64,000 nucleotides of DNA from Leptolyngbya sp. O-77 (GTDB lineage: Bacteria > Cyanobacteriota > Cyanobacteriia > Elainellales > Elainellaceae), in the NCBI RefSeq assembly GCF_001548395.1, contig NZ_AP017367.1:4873001-4937000 (forward strand), in the 5' to 3' direction. Within the stretch, counting starts at the first letter, position 1. The number at the start of each line of letters is the position of its first letter. Both the position numbers and the translations under genes were made by a program. The notes under the pieces were generated by a model. That model saw nothing but the letters and a program-made list of their open reading frames with translations, was not told where the DNA came from and ran no database searches. This document shows positions 8,173 through 17,851 of the stretch, piece after piece.

Positions 8173-10266
8173 ATGAGGCTGACACATTTGCACATCCAAG
8201 GGTTGCCTGTGGTTCTTCAACCTGCCCTCGTGGCGTTCATTTTCCGGCCGATTACCGACCCGGTGGCAGTGTTTTTGGTGATTATCGCCATCATGCTGGT
8301 GTCGCCGCTGGTGTTTGAGCGGATTCGGCTACCGGGAATTGTAGGGCTGATTTTGGCTGGGCTAATTGTGGGGCCCTACGGGCTGAACATTTTGGAGCGC
8401 GACAGCACGATCGTTCTGCTGGGAACCGTAGGGCTGCTGTTTCTAATGTTTATGGCGGGGCTGGAAACCAGCCTGGATGACCTGAAAACGAACGCCAAGG
8501 GAGCCATTTCCTTTGGGCTGGCCACATTCTTGATTCCCATGATTATGGGCACGGTGGCGATGCTGCTGCTGGGCTATTCGTTTTTGGCGGCAATCCTGGT
8601 TGCGTCCTGTTTTGCGTCACATACGCTGCTGTCTCTGCCCATTGCCAGCAAGCTGGGCATCATGCGGACGCAAACCGTCACGATTACGCTGGGTGGCACA
8701 CTGATTACCAACGTGCTGGCGCTGCTGGTGCTGGCGGTGGTGGTGAAGGCGCACCAGGGCGACCTAACGCTCAGCTTTTGGCTATTTCTGATTCCGTCGC
8801 TGGCAATCTATACCTTTGCGACGCTGTGGGGCGTGCCGCGCATCGGGCGCTGGTTTTTTCAGCGGTTTGGACACGACGAAGGGGCCGAATTTACCTTTGT
8901 GGTGGCGGCGCTGTTTCTGGTGTCCTACGTGGCGCGGCTAATCGAGATTGAGCCAATTATTGGCGCGTTTTTGGCGGGCGTGGCGATCGCCCCCCTGATC
9001 CCCCAGTTCAGCCCGCTAATGAACCGGATTCAGTTCATCGGCAACAGCCTATTTGTGCCGTTTTTTCTGATTTCGGTGGGAATGTTGGTCAACCCGCTGA
9101 TTCTGCTTCAGGAACCCAAGTCGATTGCGGTGGCGGCGGTGATGGTGGGCGTGGCAATTGTGGCGAAGTATCTGCCCGCCTGGATGACAGCCAAGTGGTT
9201 TCGCCTCAGCCCCCCCAGCATGATGGTCATGTTTGGGCTGTCGGTGGCGCAGGCGGCTTCCACCCTGGCGGCAATCACCGTTGCCTACAATATCGAACTC
9301 GTGGGATCAGCGACCGTGAATGGCACGATCATGATGATTCTGGTGACCTGCATCGCGTCGCCGTGGATTACCTCGCGCTGGGGCGATCGCATCCCCGTTG
9401 CCTCCGACATGGCAGCCGAACCCGCCTCAACGCTGGTCGCCGATTCGCAAAAAGAACTGAAAACCGTACCGCTGCGGGTGCTGGTGCCCGTCGCCAACCC
9501 CGACACCGAAGCCAACCTGCTGCAACTGGCGCTGATTTTGGTGCGCTCTACCGAGGGGACGCTGCTGCCGCTGCACGTCCTGCCCGATTCACAAGACTGG
9601 GTGACAGCGGCCGACAAAAGTCAGCAAATGATGCTGCTGGGTGCGGCAGAAACTCTCGCCAACGCGGCTGTGGCCGATGTGGAACCCATCGGACGCATCG
9701 ACGACGCTATCGACCGGGGCATTTTGCGGACGGCGCAGGAGCGGGATGCGAACCTGATCGTCTGCGGCTGGAAGGGGTTTTCTACTTACCGGGATCACCT
9801 GTTTGGCAGCGTCATCGACAATGTGGTGCGGCGGGCAGGCATTCCCGTTTTGGTGACGCGGCTGATGCAGCCGATGAACACGGTAGAGCGGGTGCTGCTG
9901 GTGGTGACGGCGGAAGACTTTGCCTCGCCGCAGTTTGCCGATGCGCTGGCGCTGGTGAAGGGGCTGGCGACGGGGCTAAAGGCGACCTTTGTGCTGGGGC
10001 TGGCCATGTCAGACGAGGCGATCGCCACCAATCACCTCGACTCGCTCAAAAGCGAACTAAAAGATTCGGTCTATCCGCTGCACGGCGACATCGTTCGCAG
10101 CCTGTCGTACATTCTCGACCCAAACGATCTGCTGGTGGTGCTGCATGAAACGCGGCCCTATGCCCCCTATGCCTTTGGCCAGCCGACGCTGGGCGTGACT
10201 CCAGAGGCGATCGCCCGCCAATATCGCGCTGTGTCGATGGCGATCGTCAACTTGCCAGGTGGCTGA
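8173..10266 (+). CDS. CPA2 family cation:proton antiporter with C-terminal Usp-like domain
   Basis: The protein has about 697 residues. The first 400 or so form a KefB/NapA-type antiporter of about 12 helices (LPGIVGLILAGLIVGPYGLN, LFLMFMAGLETSLDDL, then EPIIGAFLAGVAIAPL). The rest is soluble and holds two universal-stress-protein-like segments (LRVLVPVANPDTEANLLQLA, NLIVCGWKGFSTYRDHLFGSVIDNVVRRAGIPVLV). Such fusions exchange Na+ or K+ for H+ with the Usp part probably regulatory. The ATG at 8173 is chosen; a GTG at 8146 is also in frame but touches the GGAGGG at 8141. It follows the fluoride channels closely and may share their transcript. Confidence 0.9.
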   Translation: MRLTHLHIQGLPVVLQPALVAFIFRPITDPVAVFLVIIAIMLVSPLVFERIRLPGIVGLILAGLIVGPYGLNILERDSTIVLLGTVGLLFLMFMAGLETSLDDLKTNAKGAISFGLATFLIPMIMGTVAMLLLGYSFLAAILVASCFASHTLLSLPIASKLGIMRTQTVTITLGGTLITNVLALLVLAVVVKAHQGDLTLSFWLFLIPSLAIYTFATLWGVPRIGRWFFQRFGHDEGAEFTFVVAALFLVSYVARLIEIEPIIGAFLAGVAIAPLIPQFSPLMNRIQFIGNSLFVPFFLISVGMLVNPLILLQEPKSIAVAAVMVGVAIVAKYLPAWMTAKWFRLSPPSMMVMFGLSVAQAASTLAAITVAYNIELVGSATVNGTIMMILVTCIASPWITSRWGDRIPVASDMAAEPASTLVADSQKELKTVPLRVLVPVANPDTEANLLQLALILVRSTEGTLLPLHVLPDSQDWVTAADKSQQMMLLGAAETLANAAVADVEPIGRIDDAIDRGILRTAQERDANLIVCGWKGFSTYRDHLFGSVIDNVVRRAGIPVLVTRLMQPMNTVERVLLVVTAEDFASPQFADALALVKGLATGLKATFVLGLAMSDEAIATNHLDSLKSELKDSVYPLHGDIVRSLSYILDPNDLLVVLHETRPYAPYAFGQPTLGVTPEAIARQYRAVSMAIVNLPGG

Positions 10267-10314
10267 GCCTGCCCATCTCCCGCCCATCTCCCGCCAATCC
10301 TCGAAGGAAAAATC

Positions 10315-10355
10315 CGCAGCATATCTTTCGCAGCATATCTTCCGCAGCATATCTG
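10315..10355. repeat. Three short direct repeats
   Basis: CGCAGCATATCT occurs at 10315, 10329 and 10343, a 14-base period, in the gap between the antiporter and the histidine kinase. It is probably slippage-derived; no function can be assigned. Confidence 0.7.
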
Positions 10356-10466
10356 GAGACCCGGCTGGTTAGCTGGCTTAGGCGTGTTTGAAATTCGCTT
10401 AAACAGGGAATTTTTAAATCAGCACTGATGCTGATTTTAATTGCTGAATTAATATTCTCTGTGTGT

Positions 10467-12422
10467 ATGCCCAACCAATCCTGCCAGTCGGAATGGGAAA
10501 CCTTGCAGCAGCGCAACCAGCAGCTTGAGCAAGAATTGCAAACCCTCACCCAGACCAATCTTGCGCTGACACACGAGATCGAACAGCTCAGACAAGCAGA
10601 AACCCAACATCAGCACACCGAAGCTGCACTAAAGCAATACGCCGACGAGATCGCCGATCTCTACAACAACGCACCCTGTGGCTACCATTCTCTCGACCCC
10701 AACGGCATCATTGTGCAAATCAATGACACCGAACTGGGCTGGCTGGGCTACGCCAGAGAAGAAGTCCTTGGCAAAATGCACATCACAGAACTGCTCACGC
10801 CAGAGGGCGGGGCGGCGTTTCGTGCTGGGTTTGCTCAGTTCAAACAAGAGGGTGAGTCCAGGGATCTAGAATTCGATTTGGTTTGCAAGGATGGTTCGAC
10901 CTTTCCGGTGTTGCTAACCAGCAGCGTTATCTACGACGCAGATGGCAACTATGTCATGAGTCGGTCTACGGTGTTTGATATTCGAGAGCGCAAACGCGCA
11001 GAACAGTCCTTGCGACAGGCCAAAGAGGCGCTGGAGTCGGTGGTGAAGGAACGCACGCTAGAACTCCAGGCAATCGTATATCAGCTCCGCCAGGAGCAAG
11101 AATTTACTCAGGTGGTGGTGGAAAATGTGTCGGATGGCGTGGTGGCCTGCGATGCCGAGGGGCGGCTAAAGTTGTTTAACCGGGCGGCCCGCGAGTGGCA
11201 TGGCTGCGACCCGCGAGAGGTGCCGCCAGAATTGTGGGCAACGCTATATGACCTCTACGAAGCAGATGGCGTAACGCCGCTGGCGACCGAACGGATTCCG
11301 CTGCTGCGGGCATTTCAGGGTGAGTCGGTGCGGCAGGCGGGCATGGCGATCGCCGCTCAGGGCCAGGAAACGCGCTACATTCTGGCCAGCGGTGACCCCC
11401 TGTTTGACGCAAGCGGGCACAAGATTGGCGCAGTGGTGGCGATGCACGATATCACCGAGCGGCGAAAATCGGAAGCGGCGCTGCGCCAGTCAGAAGCTCA
11501 ACTGCGACAGCGAACCCAGGAGCTAGAAGAAGCACTGCGAGAGCTACAGCGCACCCAATCGCAACTGGTGCAGAGCGAAAAAATGTCATCCTTGGGGCAA
11601 TTGGTGGCCGGTGTGGCGCATGAAATTAACAATCCCGTGAATTTTATCTACGGGAACCTGGCCCACGCCAACGCCTACACACAGGATTTGCTGAACTTGG
11701 TTCGGCTGTATCAGCAGCACTATCCCAACCCAGTGCCTGCGGTTCAGCAAGAGATTCAGCAGGTTGATTTGGATTTCTTACTTGCAGACTTGCCCAGACT
11801 GCTGTCGTCGATGCGGGTAGGGGCCGAGCGGATTCAGAAGATTGTGGCTTCGCTGCGGACGTTTTCTCGCATGGACGAGGCGGAGTGCAAGGCAGTGGAT
11901 ATTCACGAGGGCATCGACAGCACGCTGATGATTTTGCAAAATCGCCTGAAGGCCAAGGGCGATCGCCCAGAAATTCAGGTCATCAAGCACTATGGCATCT
12001 TACCTTTGGTGGAATGCTACGCCGGCCAACTGAATCAGGTGTTTATGAACATTCTGGCAAATGCCATCGATGCGCTGGAGGAATCCTACGCGCTCGGCCG
12101 CTGGAACCCAAACATGCTGCCCAACTTGGGCGATCGCCCCATAGACTCTCCCAGTGGGCCGATGATCACGATCCAGACCGAACAGGTTAGCCCCAGTTCG
12201 ATTGCAATTCGCATTGCCGACAACGGCATCGGCATGTCTGCTGCCGTCCAACAGCGCCTCTTCGATCCGTTCTTTACGACCAAACCCGTCGGCAAGGGGA
12301 CGGGCATGGGCCTCTCGATCAGCTACCAAATTATTACCGAGCGGCATCAGGGTACGCTGCGCTGCTGCTCAGAAGTGGGCCAGGGCACTGAGTTTATGAT
12401 TCAGATTCCGGTGCGTCAGTAA
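10467..12422 (+). CDS. PAS-domain sensor histidine kinase
   Basis: This 651-residue protein is soluble, with no membrane segment. In order it has an N-terminal coiled coil (residues about 8-55), a PAS domain (NNAPCGYHSLDPNGIIVQIND onward), a second PAS (VVENVSDGVVACDAEGRLKLFNRAA), a second coil, a dimerisation helix with the phospho-accepting His in VAGVAHEINNPVNF (about residue 384), and an ATPase domain with N box NQVFMNILANAIDAL, G1 IADNGIGM, F box FDPFFTTKPVGKGTGMGL. Phosphate would go to an unlinked response regulator, since none is next to it. The ATG at 10467 starts at the coil; an ATG at 10428 would add 13 hydrophobic residues. Confidence 0.9.
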   Translation: MPNQSCQSEWETLQQRNQQLEQELQTLTQTNLALTHEIEQLRQAETQHQHTEAALKQYADEIADLYNNAPCGYHSLDPNGIIVQINDTELGWLGYAREEVLGKMHITELLTPEGGAAFRAGFAQFKQEGESRDLEFDLVCKDGSTFPVLLTSSVIYDADGNYVMSRSTVFDIRERKRAEQSLRQAKEALESVVKERTLELQAIVYQLRQEQEFTQVVVENVSDGVVACDAEGRLKLFNRAAREWHGCDPREVPPELWATLYDLYEADGVTPLATERIPLLRAFQGESVRQAGMAIAAQGQETRYILASGDPLFDASGHKIGAVVAMHDITERRKSEAALRQSEAQLRQRTQELEEALRELQRTQSQLVQSEKMSSLGQLVAGVAHEINNPVNFIYGNLAHANAYTQDLLNLVRLYQQHYPNPVPAVQQEIQQVDLDFLLADLPRLLSSMRVGAERIQKIVASLRTFSRMDEAECKAVDIHEGIDSTLMILQNRLKAKGDRPEIQVIKHYGILPLVECYAGQLNQVFMNILANAIDALEESYALGRWNPNMLPNLGDRPIDSPSGPMITIQTEQVSPSSIAIRIADNGIGMSAAVQQRLFDPFFTTKPVGKGTGMGLSISYQIITERHQGTLRCCSEVGQGTEFMIQIPVRQ

Positions 12423-12486
12423 GGGCGATTGCCACCTGGACTCGCCCCTCGCCTTTGCTGAAAGAGACAGAGGGGCGGGAAATGCA

Positions 12487-12718
12487 TCAGTCTGCGCTCC
12501 GCCAATAGCGCACCAAAATGCGAATGACTTCACCCTGCACCGGCGAGGGCAGCGGCGGCGACCACTCACCCGCTTCGGCAAAGCGGCGGACATGAAGCTG
12601 ATGAACGATATGATTCACTCCTGGACACGCCGCAGAGCAAGATGCGGACGGGCTGCTGATCGGGCGCAATCGGAACGGGCACCCGCAGTAAATCGGGTAC
12701 GGACTTTGGGGTTATCAT
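12487..12718 (-). pseudogene. Small hypothetical gene with one apparent frameshift
   Basis: Reading from the ATG at 12718 gives MITPKSVPDLLRVPVPIAPD and then QQPVRILLCG. After one frame change near 12630 the reading continues GVNHIVHQLHVRRFAEAGEW and SPPLPSPVQGEVIRILVRYW to a stop at 12487. The joined length is about 76 residues. Both halves are coding-like and the second (LH..RFAE..EWS) resembles small cyanobacterial proteins of unknown function seen elsewhere; that family link is from memory and not certain. A single-base gain or loss explains the break, like others in this window. Confidence 0.45.
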
Positions 12719-12740
12719 GGTGTCACCTGTAATAAGGTAC

Positions 12741-12786
12741 AGCGATCGCACTTCTAGCCTCGAAAACTTGAGTGCGATCGCTTTTT
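12741..12786 (+). terminator. HIP1-containing hairpin terminator
   Basis: AGCGATCGCAC at 12741-12751 pairs with GTGCGATCGCT at 12772-12782 over a 20-base loop, followed by TTTT on the plus strand. It lies upstream of the HTH gene and could end transcripts from the histidine kinase side. Confidence 0.5.
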
Positions 12787-12833
12787 GATTAACGACCATT
12801 AAAGGATGCAATTGCAGACTTGTCAATACAGGA

Positions 12834-13046
12834 ATGGGGCTAATTCGGCTGCGGATTAAGGAGTTTGCCGAGGAGCGAGGCTGGACTCTCAAAGAAGTAG
12901 CCGATCGCTCTGACGTAAATTACAAAACGATTGTGAGCTATGTTCGGCGAGATCGCATGGCAATGATCGACTATACTGCCGTTCTCAAAATTGCCCGCGC
13001 TTTTGAAATTCCGATCGAAGATTTAGTGGAAGTATTGGAAGAATAG
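12834..13046 (+). CDS. Small XRE/Cro-type helix-turn-helix protein
   Basis: The 70-residue protein is almost only a helix-turn-helix: RLRIKEFAEERGWTLKEVADRSDVNYKTIVSYVRR, then IDYTAVLKIARAFEIPIEDLVEVLEE. This is the single-domain XRE/Cro (HTH_26-like) form that acts as a DNA-binding repressor or antitoxin. It stands alone on the plus strand, convergent with the NACHT-PIN operon's last gene at 13115. No partner toxin is adjacent on the same strand. Its target is unknown; regulation of the nearby operon is possible but only suggested by proximity. Confidence 0.85.
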   Translation: MGLIRLRIKEFAEERGWTLKEVADRSDVNYKTIVSYVRRDRMAMIDYTAVLKIARAFEIPIEDLVEVLEE

Positions 13047-13114
13047 GGCGATCGCAACTAAACCCTATGTCCTGACTTAAATCACTGAAGAGTCCATTCT
13101 AGGACGGAGAAAAA

Positions 13115-13327
13115 CTAACCTTTCCAGTTTTGTTTAGCTCTAGAAAAAATCTCGTCTAATTGCTGTTCTTCATAGATCTGACGAGAAATTTTTACATAGT
13201 CAGTCGAGTTTTGATTGATCAATGCTAAAAAGCGCAGAGTAGCCGCCATGCCGAGTTCCTGTTTGAGGGTGGCAAGAGCTTTGACTCGAAGTTGAGAGTC
13301 ATTCAGAGTTGGCGTGGAATCTGTCAT
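13115..13327 (-). CDS. 70-aa protein downstream of PIN gene (possible antitoxin)
   Basis: This small, charged, mostly helical protein (TLNDSQLRVKALATLKQELG at the front, KISRQIYEEQQLDEIFSRAK near the end) has no motif that I recognise. Its ATG overlaps the stop of the PIN-domain gene by four bases (ATGA), so the two are translationally coupled. Size, charge and position next to a PIN protein suggest an antitoxin or PIN partner, but classical VapB antitoxins usually precede their toxin, so this is inference. It is the last gene of the NACHT-PIN operon. Confidence 0.7.
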   Translation of the reverse strand: MTDSTPTLNDSQLRVKALATLKQELGMAATLRFLALINQNSTDYVKISRQIYEEQQLDEIFSRAKQNWKG

Positions 13328-13765
13328 AGGGTTTTTCTCCGAATATAATCAACTGGGTTCATGACTTCACAGGTTAAGGTAAGCTTCTTGGCTTGACGCA
13401 TTAGGGCATCATCACAGGTGAGGAAAAAGTTTGCCTGAGCATGACTAGCACACGCCACATGCAAAATGTCCTTTGCCGAAAACTTGCCCTTATGGATGAG
13501 TTCTTGAGCAAGAATATAGATAGCGTCTTCTGGGGCAATTCTAATTTGGCAAGGCTGGAAAGTTCAGGGCAAACTCTTGTCGTTCTGGAAAAGGGCAGAG
13601 TAACGTTTCGTCTTCATGCATGAATGACCAGATCAACTGAACTGTTTTAGCTTCTGCCTGATTGAAGATTTCCTGGCAGGCTAATGCTTCAATTTGAATG
13701 CGAATCTGGTTGGGGTCATCAAATCTTTGCTGAAAGCAGTTGTAGTCCAGGTAAATCAAGTCCAT
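13324..13765 (-). pseudogene. PIN-domain ribonuclease-like protein (apparent frameshifts)
   Basis: The N-terminal frame starts at 13765 with MDLIYLDYNCFQQRFDDPNQ and has the acidic PIN start LIYLDYN; then LIWSFMHEDE follows. The C-terminal frame, read after about 13575, gives QIRIAPEDAIYILAQELIHK, SAKDILHVACASHAQANFFL and TCDDALMRQAKKL, which supply the remaining PIN acidic residues (KDILHVA, TCDD). Adding one G and one T to short runs between 13550 and 13575 joins them into one frame of about 147 residues. The ATG overlaps the stop of the NACHT-HEAT gene (TGATG), and the stop overlaps the small gene at 13327. PIN proteins are Mg-dependent RNases, often VapC-like toxins. Confidence 0.75.
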
Positions 13766-14186
13766 CAGCCTGATCCTCCCTGGCTCTCCATCTTCTGCAA
13801 CCGCTCCTGTGCCCATTCTCGTAGTTGTTCATCGGGGTCATTGAGGGCGCGATCGCGCAGCAGCGCCGGAACTTTAGGATTGTTAGGATAATAAGTGGAG
13901 AGAGCCTGTAAAGCTAGTTGACGTGGGCTATCTACAGCACAACCTACTAAACTTCCCGCCGCATCCATAGAGTAAAAATTGTTTTCTACTGCAACTTCGC
14001 TCAGTGATGCAATTAAGCTTGGATGATCTTTCCAATTATCCACTAGTCCGAGTATCGCAGCCAAACACATTTCTTGTAGGACTGCCTCTTTTGCTGTATT
14101 CACAAGCCAATGATAAACCATTGTATCGCCTCGTCCTACATCAGCAATAAGGCGGACTATCTTAATACATTCCTTAACAAGGAATA

Positions 14187-15421
14187 CTTACATCTTGCAC
14201 CAGTACAGATGAACGGCTTTTCGGCGGGTGCAATCAATGAGAGAAAAGGGCGTGAAGTCACAAACAACAAGAACAGTGGAAACCATTCTTGGCACGCCCA
14301 AGCGTTAGTCTACACCCTGCTCAGCCTGATGCCGAGTGCCTACCAAAGAGACAGCCTGCAAGCGATGCTGGGGTTGTTCCTAGAAGCTCAAGGGCAACCC
14401 TCGCCGCAACACAGTTTGATTAAGTCGGGTAGTGCGTTGAGCCGATTTCTCAACGAGTATGCCTGGCCCACCCGCCAAGTCGTGCGCGTGGTGCGACGGC
14501 AGATCGTGCAGCAACTGTTGCAGTCTGCTCCAAAGGTCGCCGTCCCTGGTTGCAGGTGGTGGTGGATCTGACGACGTTGGAGAAATGCGGCAAGTTCAAA
14601 GCGTTTGCATCGCTGATTCGTGTGCTGCAAGGCAAGCGAGGATTGCATCTGGTGGTGCTGTATCTGGTGGTTGGAGAGTGTCGAGTGCCCTGGAGTTTTC
14701 GGTCTGGCGTGGCAAACATCAGCGGACTGCGGTGCAGTTGGCGATTCGCTTAATAGGTAGCTTGCCCCCTGCGTTAACGAGCGCCTTCCGGGTGGTCATT
14801 CTGGCAGACACCGCCTTTGGCAGCGTGGCCTTCCTCAAAGCGATGCGAAAGCGCCGTTACTCGGTAATTGTCGGGGTGCGGTGTGACCGCAAACTGGCTG
14901 ATGGTCGCTGTGTGAGCAAACTGGTGAAAAAAGGGCAACAGGTGGCTTAGAGGGACTGAACTTCCCGGTGACGATTTCTTGGCTTTACCTCAAACGCGAC
15001 GGCCAGTTGGAGAAACGCTTTGTCCTCTCGACTCGTCCCCTCAAAGGCAGCACCATCACTTGGTGGGGGCGCGTAGACGATGGAGCATTGAGGGATTTTT
15101 CAAAACCATCAAACATCGCTTTGGGTTGCATCGCTTTGCTCAGCAGACGCTCAAGGGCGTATATCGCTGGTTGATGTTGTGTTTCCTCAGCTTTGTGCTG
15201 GTTCATTGGGTTACCGCGCAACTCACGCCAAAGCGACCCCTGATTGGAAAGTCGCTGCAACTGCTGCATTAGACGCCTTGTTCCCGGAAGTCGCAGCTTG
15301 TTTAGCGCTGCTTCAAGTTGAGCGAGCGCGATCCCTGCTCGATTCACTCGGTATTGCGGTGCACTTTGTCCACCTCGCTGAGCTAAAAACGTAGGCTAAA
15401 TGTACTGGTGCAAGATGTAAG
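14187..15421 (+). mobile_element. Complete insertion sequence (about 1235 bp) inside the NACHT gene
   Basis: Both ends carry the same perfect 21-bp inverted repeat: it begins CTTACATCTTGCACC at 14187 and its exact complement ends at 15421. Directly outside, AATA at 14183-14186 and 15422-15425 is a 4-bp direct repeat. One transposase gene fills the element on the plus strand. Excising the element with one AATA copy joins the NACHT frame as SEPELIF-LVKECIK without a break, so the insertion site and target duplication are well supported. The transposase looks like an IS4-superfamily DDE enzyme; the exact IS family is not determined. Confidence 0.9.
14209..15394 (+). pseudogene. DDE transposase, IS4-superfamily-like (apparent frameshifts)
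   Basis: The ATG at 14209 lies just inside the left inverted repeat. The coding signal passes through several frames: LQAMLGLFLEAQGQPSPQHS, then LQVVVDLTTLEKCGKFKAFA with the first catalytic Asp, FRVVILADTAFGSVAFLKA with the second Asp, and RRRWSIEGFFKTIKHRFGLH with the RWxxE...K element holding the catalytic Glu. The tail LDALFPEVAACLALLQVERA ends at 15394. Five switches (about 14.53, 14.70, 14.94, 15.07 and 15.23 kb) each need just one missing G in a G run, giving about 395 residues. If those are sequence errors the enzyme may be active; if real it is dead. Confidence 0.8.
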
Positions 15422-17851
15422 AATATCAATTCAGGTTCACTAAGACCCAAAAGGCTCATCGCCAACAGAGATGAAAGAAATATTTCAAGCTTACTGATTA
15501 ATAGCAGCGCGATGTGTCTAATTTCTTGATAACTGTCAACCTCTTGGAGAAATGTAGAAGTTAGACAAATATCACCTCCTACGGATTTAAGAATGTGGTT
15601 ATATAAAGTCAAAAGTCATCATCTTTATTCTTTAAATTATTGAATTCTACTTCATCTCCTAAAGATATATCCATCAAAAATTCAACTAATTGACCTACAA
15701 ATTTAGGAGAAATCATTCCACAAATCAATCTCAAAACTTCATGCCAGGTTTCATCTTGCCAGTGTTGCCCAAATACCTCATCTCGCAGTTGTTCAAAAGT
15801 GAGGGTATATTGTTTCTCAAAGCGATGAACAATTTCGACAGCACAGAAATATTCTAAAAAAGTACGATGTACAAAACCGTAGGTATCGGAACCGTAGTGG
15901 CAAATTGCAGAATCTCGTCTGTAAAGCTGATCAATCAGGAGCTTTGCAATACTTGGCGCATTTAGTGCTTCCAAAGTCAGTTTTTCAAAGTAGAGCTTTA
16001 AACAATTCTCCAAGTCCTCTCTTGAAATCAAATTTCCATTTAATCCGCTGCTACTTGCTTGCATGAAATAGGCAACTTGCCGAAGCATCGCTTGCTTATC
16101 TCGATAATCAATTTCAACTGGATACTTCTCCCCAGCGAGGATCTTTTAGATCATGCTTTGCTTCATAATCCCCACTTGTGCAACAGAAGTTTAGAAGCCC
16201 TCGTTGTAAGGTCAATCTTTATTTTGAGGTAAACCTTCTTCTTTCTCTTTATTCAGAGTTACCATCATTGTTAGCAACAGTGGATTGTCTGCTAAGTTGG
16301 CGATAGCTTTTGATTGGCGATCGCATCCTTCAATCGCTGTTTCAGTCGCGCTTTATCGGGGATCGCTGCTCATCGAGAGGTCATACCAGCGATCGATAAA
16401 TTTGTGGATTTCGTTAGTATCAAGTGATTGAATGGTGAAGTGTCGGAACCCCGCTGTGCTGGAGGCGCTCGGGGATTGTAACCAAATGATGCGAGACGTG
16501 ACCAAAACCTGGGCTTTGGGATATTGCTGCGAAAAGCGAATGATGTCGTCGATGACGGTCGATTGAGTGGCGCGATCGAATACCTCGTCCAGACCCGTCG
16601 AACATCACTAATGTGGGGAAATTCTAGCAAGTGCTGATGAAGCTGTTGCTGATCAAACTGCCAATCTACACCTCGACCGCGATGGAGAAATTCGAGAGAA
16701 AGTTTGCAGATGGATTGACAGCAAATTCTCTTAACTCAATTAGTAACGGAAGTTTCTCGTTTTTGCCCTCAACCCATTCCAGTGCCAGATATTGCAACAG
16801 ACTTGACTTACCCGATCCCGGATCACCTAAAATCACCGCCCGCTGAGAGTCTGCTACTGCTTCTAGAATCTTTCGCGCAGGTTGCTGAAAGTATTCATGA
16901 CGATAATGCTCCAGGGCTTTAGGCGATAAATTGGCTTCAAGTTGTCCTGCGGCTTGCAGTTGTCGTTTCAAATCCAAAGGTAGGTCATAGCGCGTTGGGG
17001 GCAAGGCTTCTCGTACCGTTTGCTCAATGAACATTGCCCAGAGCTTGATGGCATCAGCGCGATCGGTGCTGTCGAGGGTGTATAGCTTCAGAGAGCCATA
17101 GCTAGACTGCAAACTGTGACGATATTTTTCAACATCAAATCCAGGTGAAAGTTGTGCGGTATTACGAGCAATGTCTCCGAGTAGGTCAGAGTTCAAAATT
17201 TCCCGCAATTCTGCATTCGCCTTGATAATCCCTTTAACTTCATAGATATATTCTTTGCAGACACCGCGCCAATCAAATTCTTCTGTAGGAAATTGCCATC
17301 CGGAGACTTGATGCTGCTCTGTCCAAATTTTCTCTAGCTGTGCGTAGTCAATTTGTTTGCAATCCTTATCAAAGGCTTTTCCCAAAAGTGGGCGCACCGC
17401 CTCATCCTGCACAAACTTTTTGATCGCTGCGTGATAGTGATGCTGAATGCTAGTTTCGGGAACGTCGTTAATCTGAAGCTCTTTAATAAAGCGCTTAATA
17501 AAGTAGCCAACTGCTTCTGCCATTAGCGTTTTCAGTGCTGCGGCATTGAGGCGGCTGATTCCGCTACTCAGGCAATCCTTAAAAAAATCTTGAACATATC
17601 CCTCTAGAACAGGCTTACTCAAATCGAGAACCTGTTCTAGCACTAGCTTTCCTAGCTCTATTCCTGTTGTAGCTGCCAACCAATCCAGCATACGGGGATT
17701 TCAGGGGTGACTAAGTAATACCTCTAATATTGCACTCATATTTGAGGAGGAACCAGAGATTACGAACTCAAACTACAGCAGGCAATCTTGCATCACACCC
17801 TGAGCGCACTGAATAGGTTTTGTGTCTAAAATCGGCCATTCAAACCACCCA

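Larger units (their letters stand above)
13765..17691 (-). pseudogene. NACHT-domain NTPase with HEAT-like C-terminus, interrupted by an IS
   Basis: The start at 17691 opens a helical N-terminal domain (MLDWLAATTGIELGKLVLEQ), then Walker A GDPGSGKSS at residues 289-297. After correction of one-base homopolymer indels near 16.69, 16.62 and 16.60 kb the frame gives FLHRGRGVDWQFDQQQLHQH and Walker B/sensor LVMFDGLDEVFDRAT. Further on come VLVTSR, DNPLLLTMMVTLN, LRQVAYFMQ and FVHRTFLEYFCAVEIVHRFE, all typical of bacterial NACHT proteins. The C-terminal HEAT-like part is split by the IS at 14187-15421 and ends MESQGGSG at 13765. Corrected length is about 895 residues. Bacterial NACHT proteins of this build are anti-phage sensors related to NLRs. 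The IS truly breaks the gene; the indels may be sequence errors. Confidence 0.85.

Noticed and set aside
16370..16630. 86-codon minus frame starting MLEFPHISDVRR
   Set aside because: Its first residues belong to the NACHT gene, but after a homopolymer indel it runs out of frame; replaced by the corrected NACHT reading.
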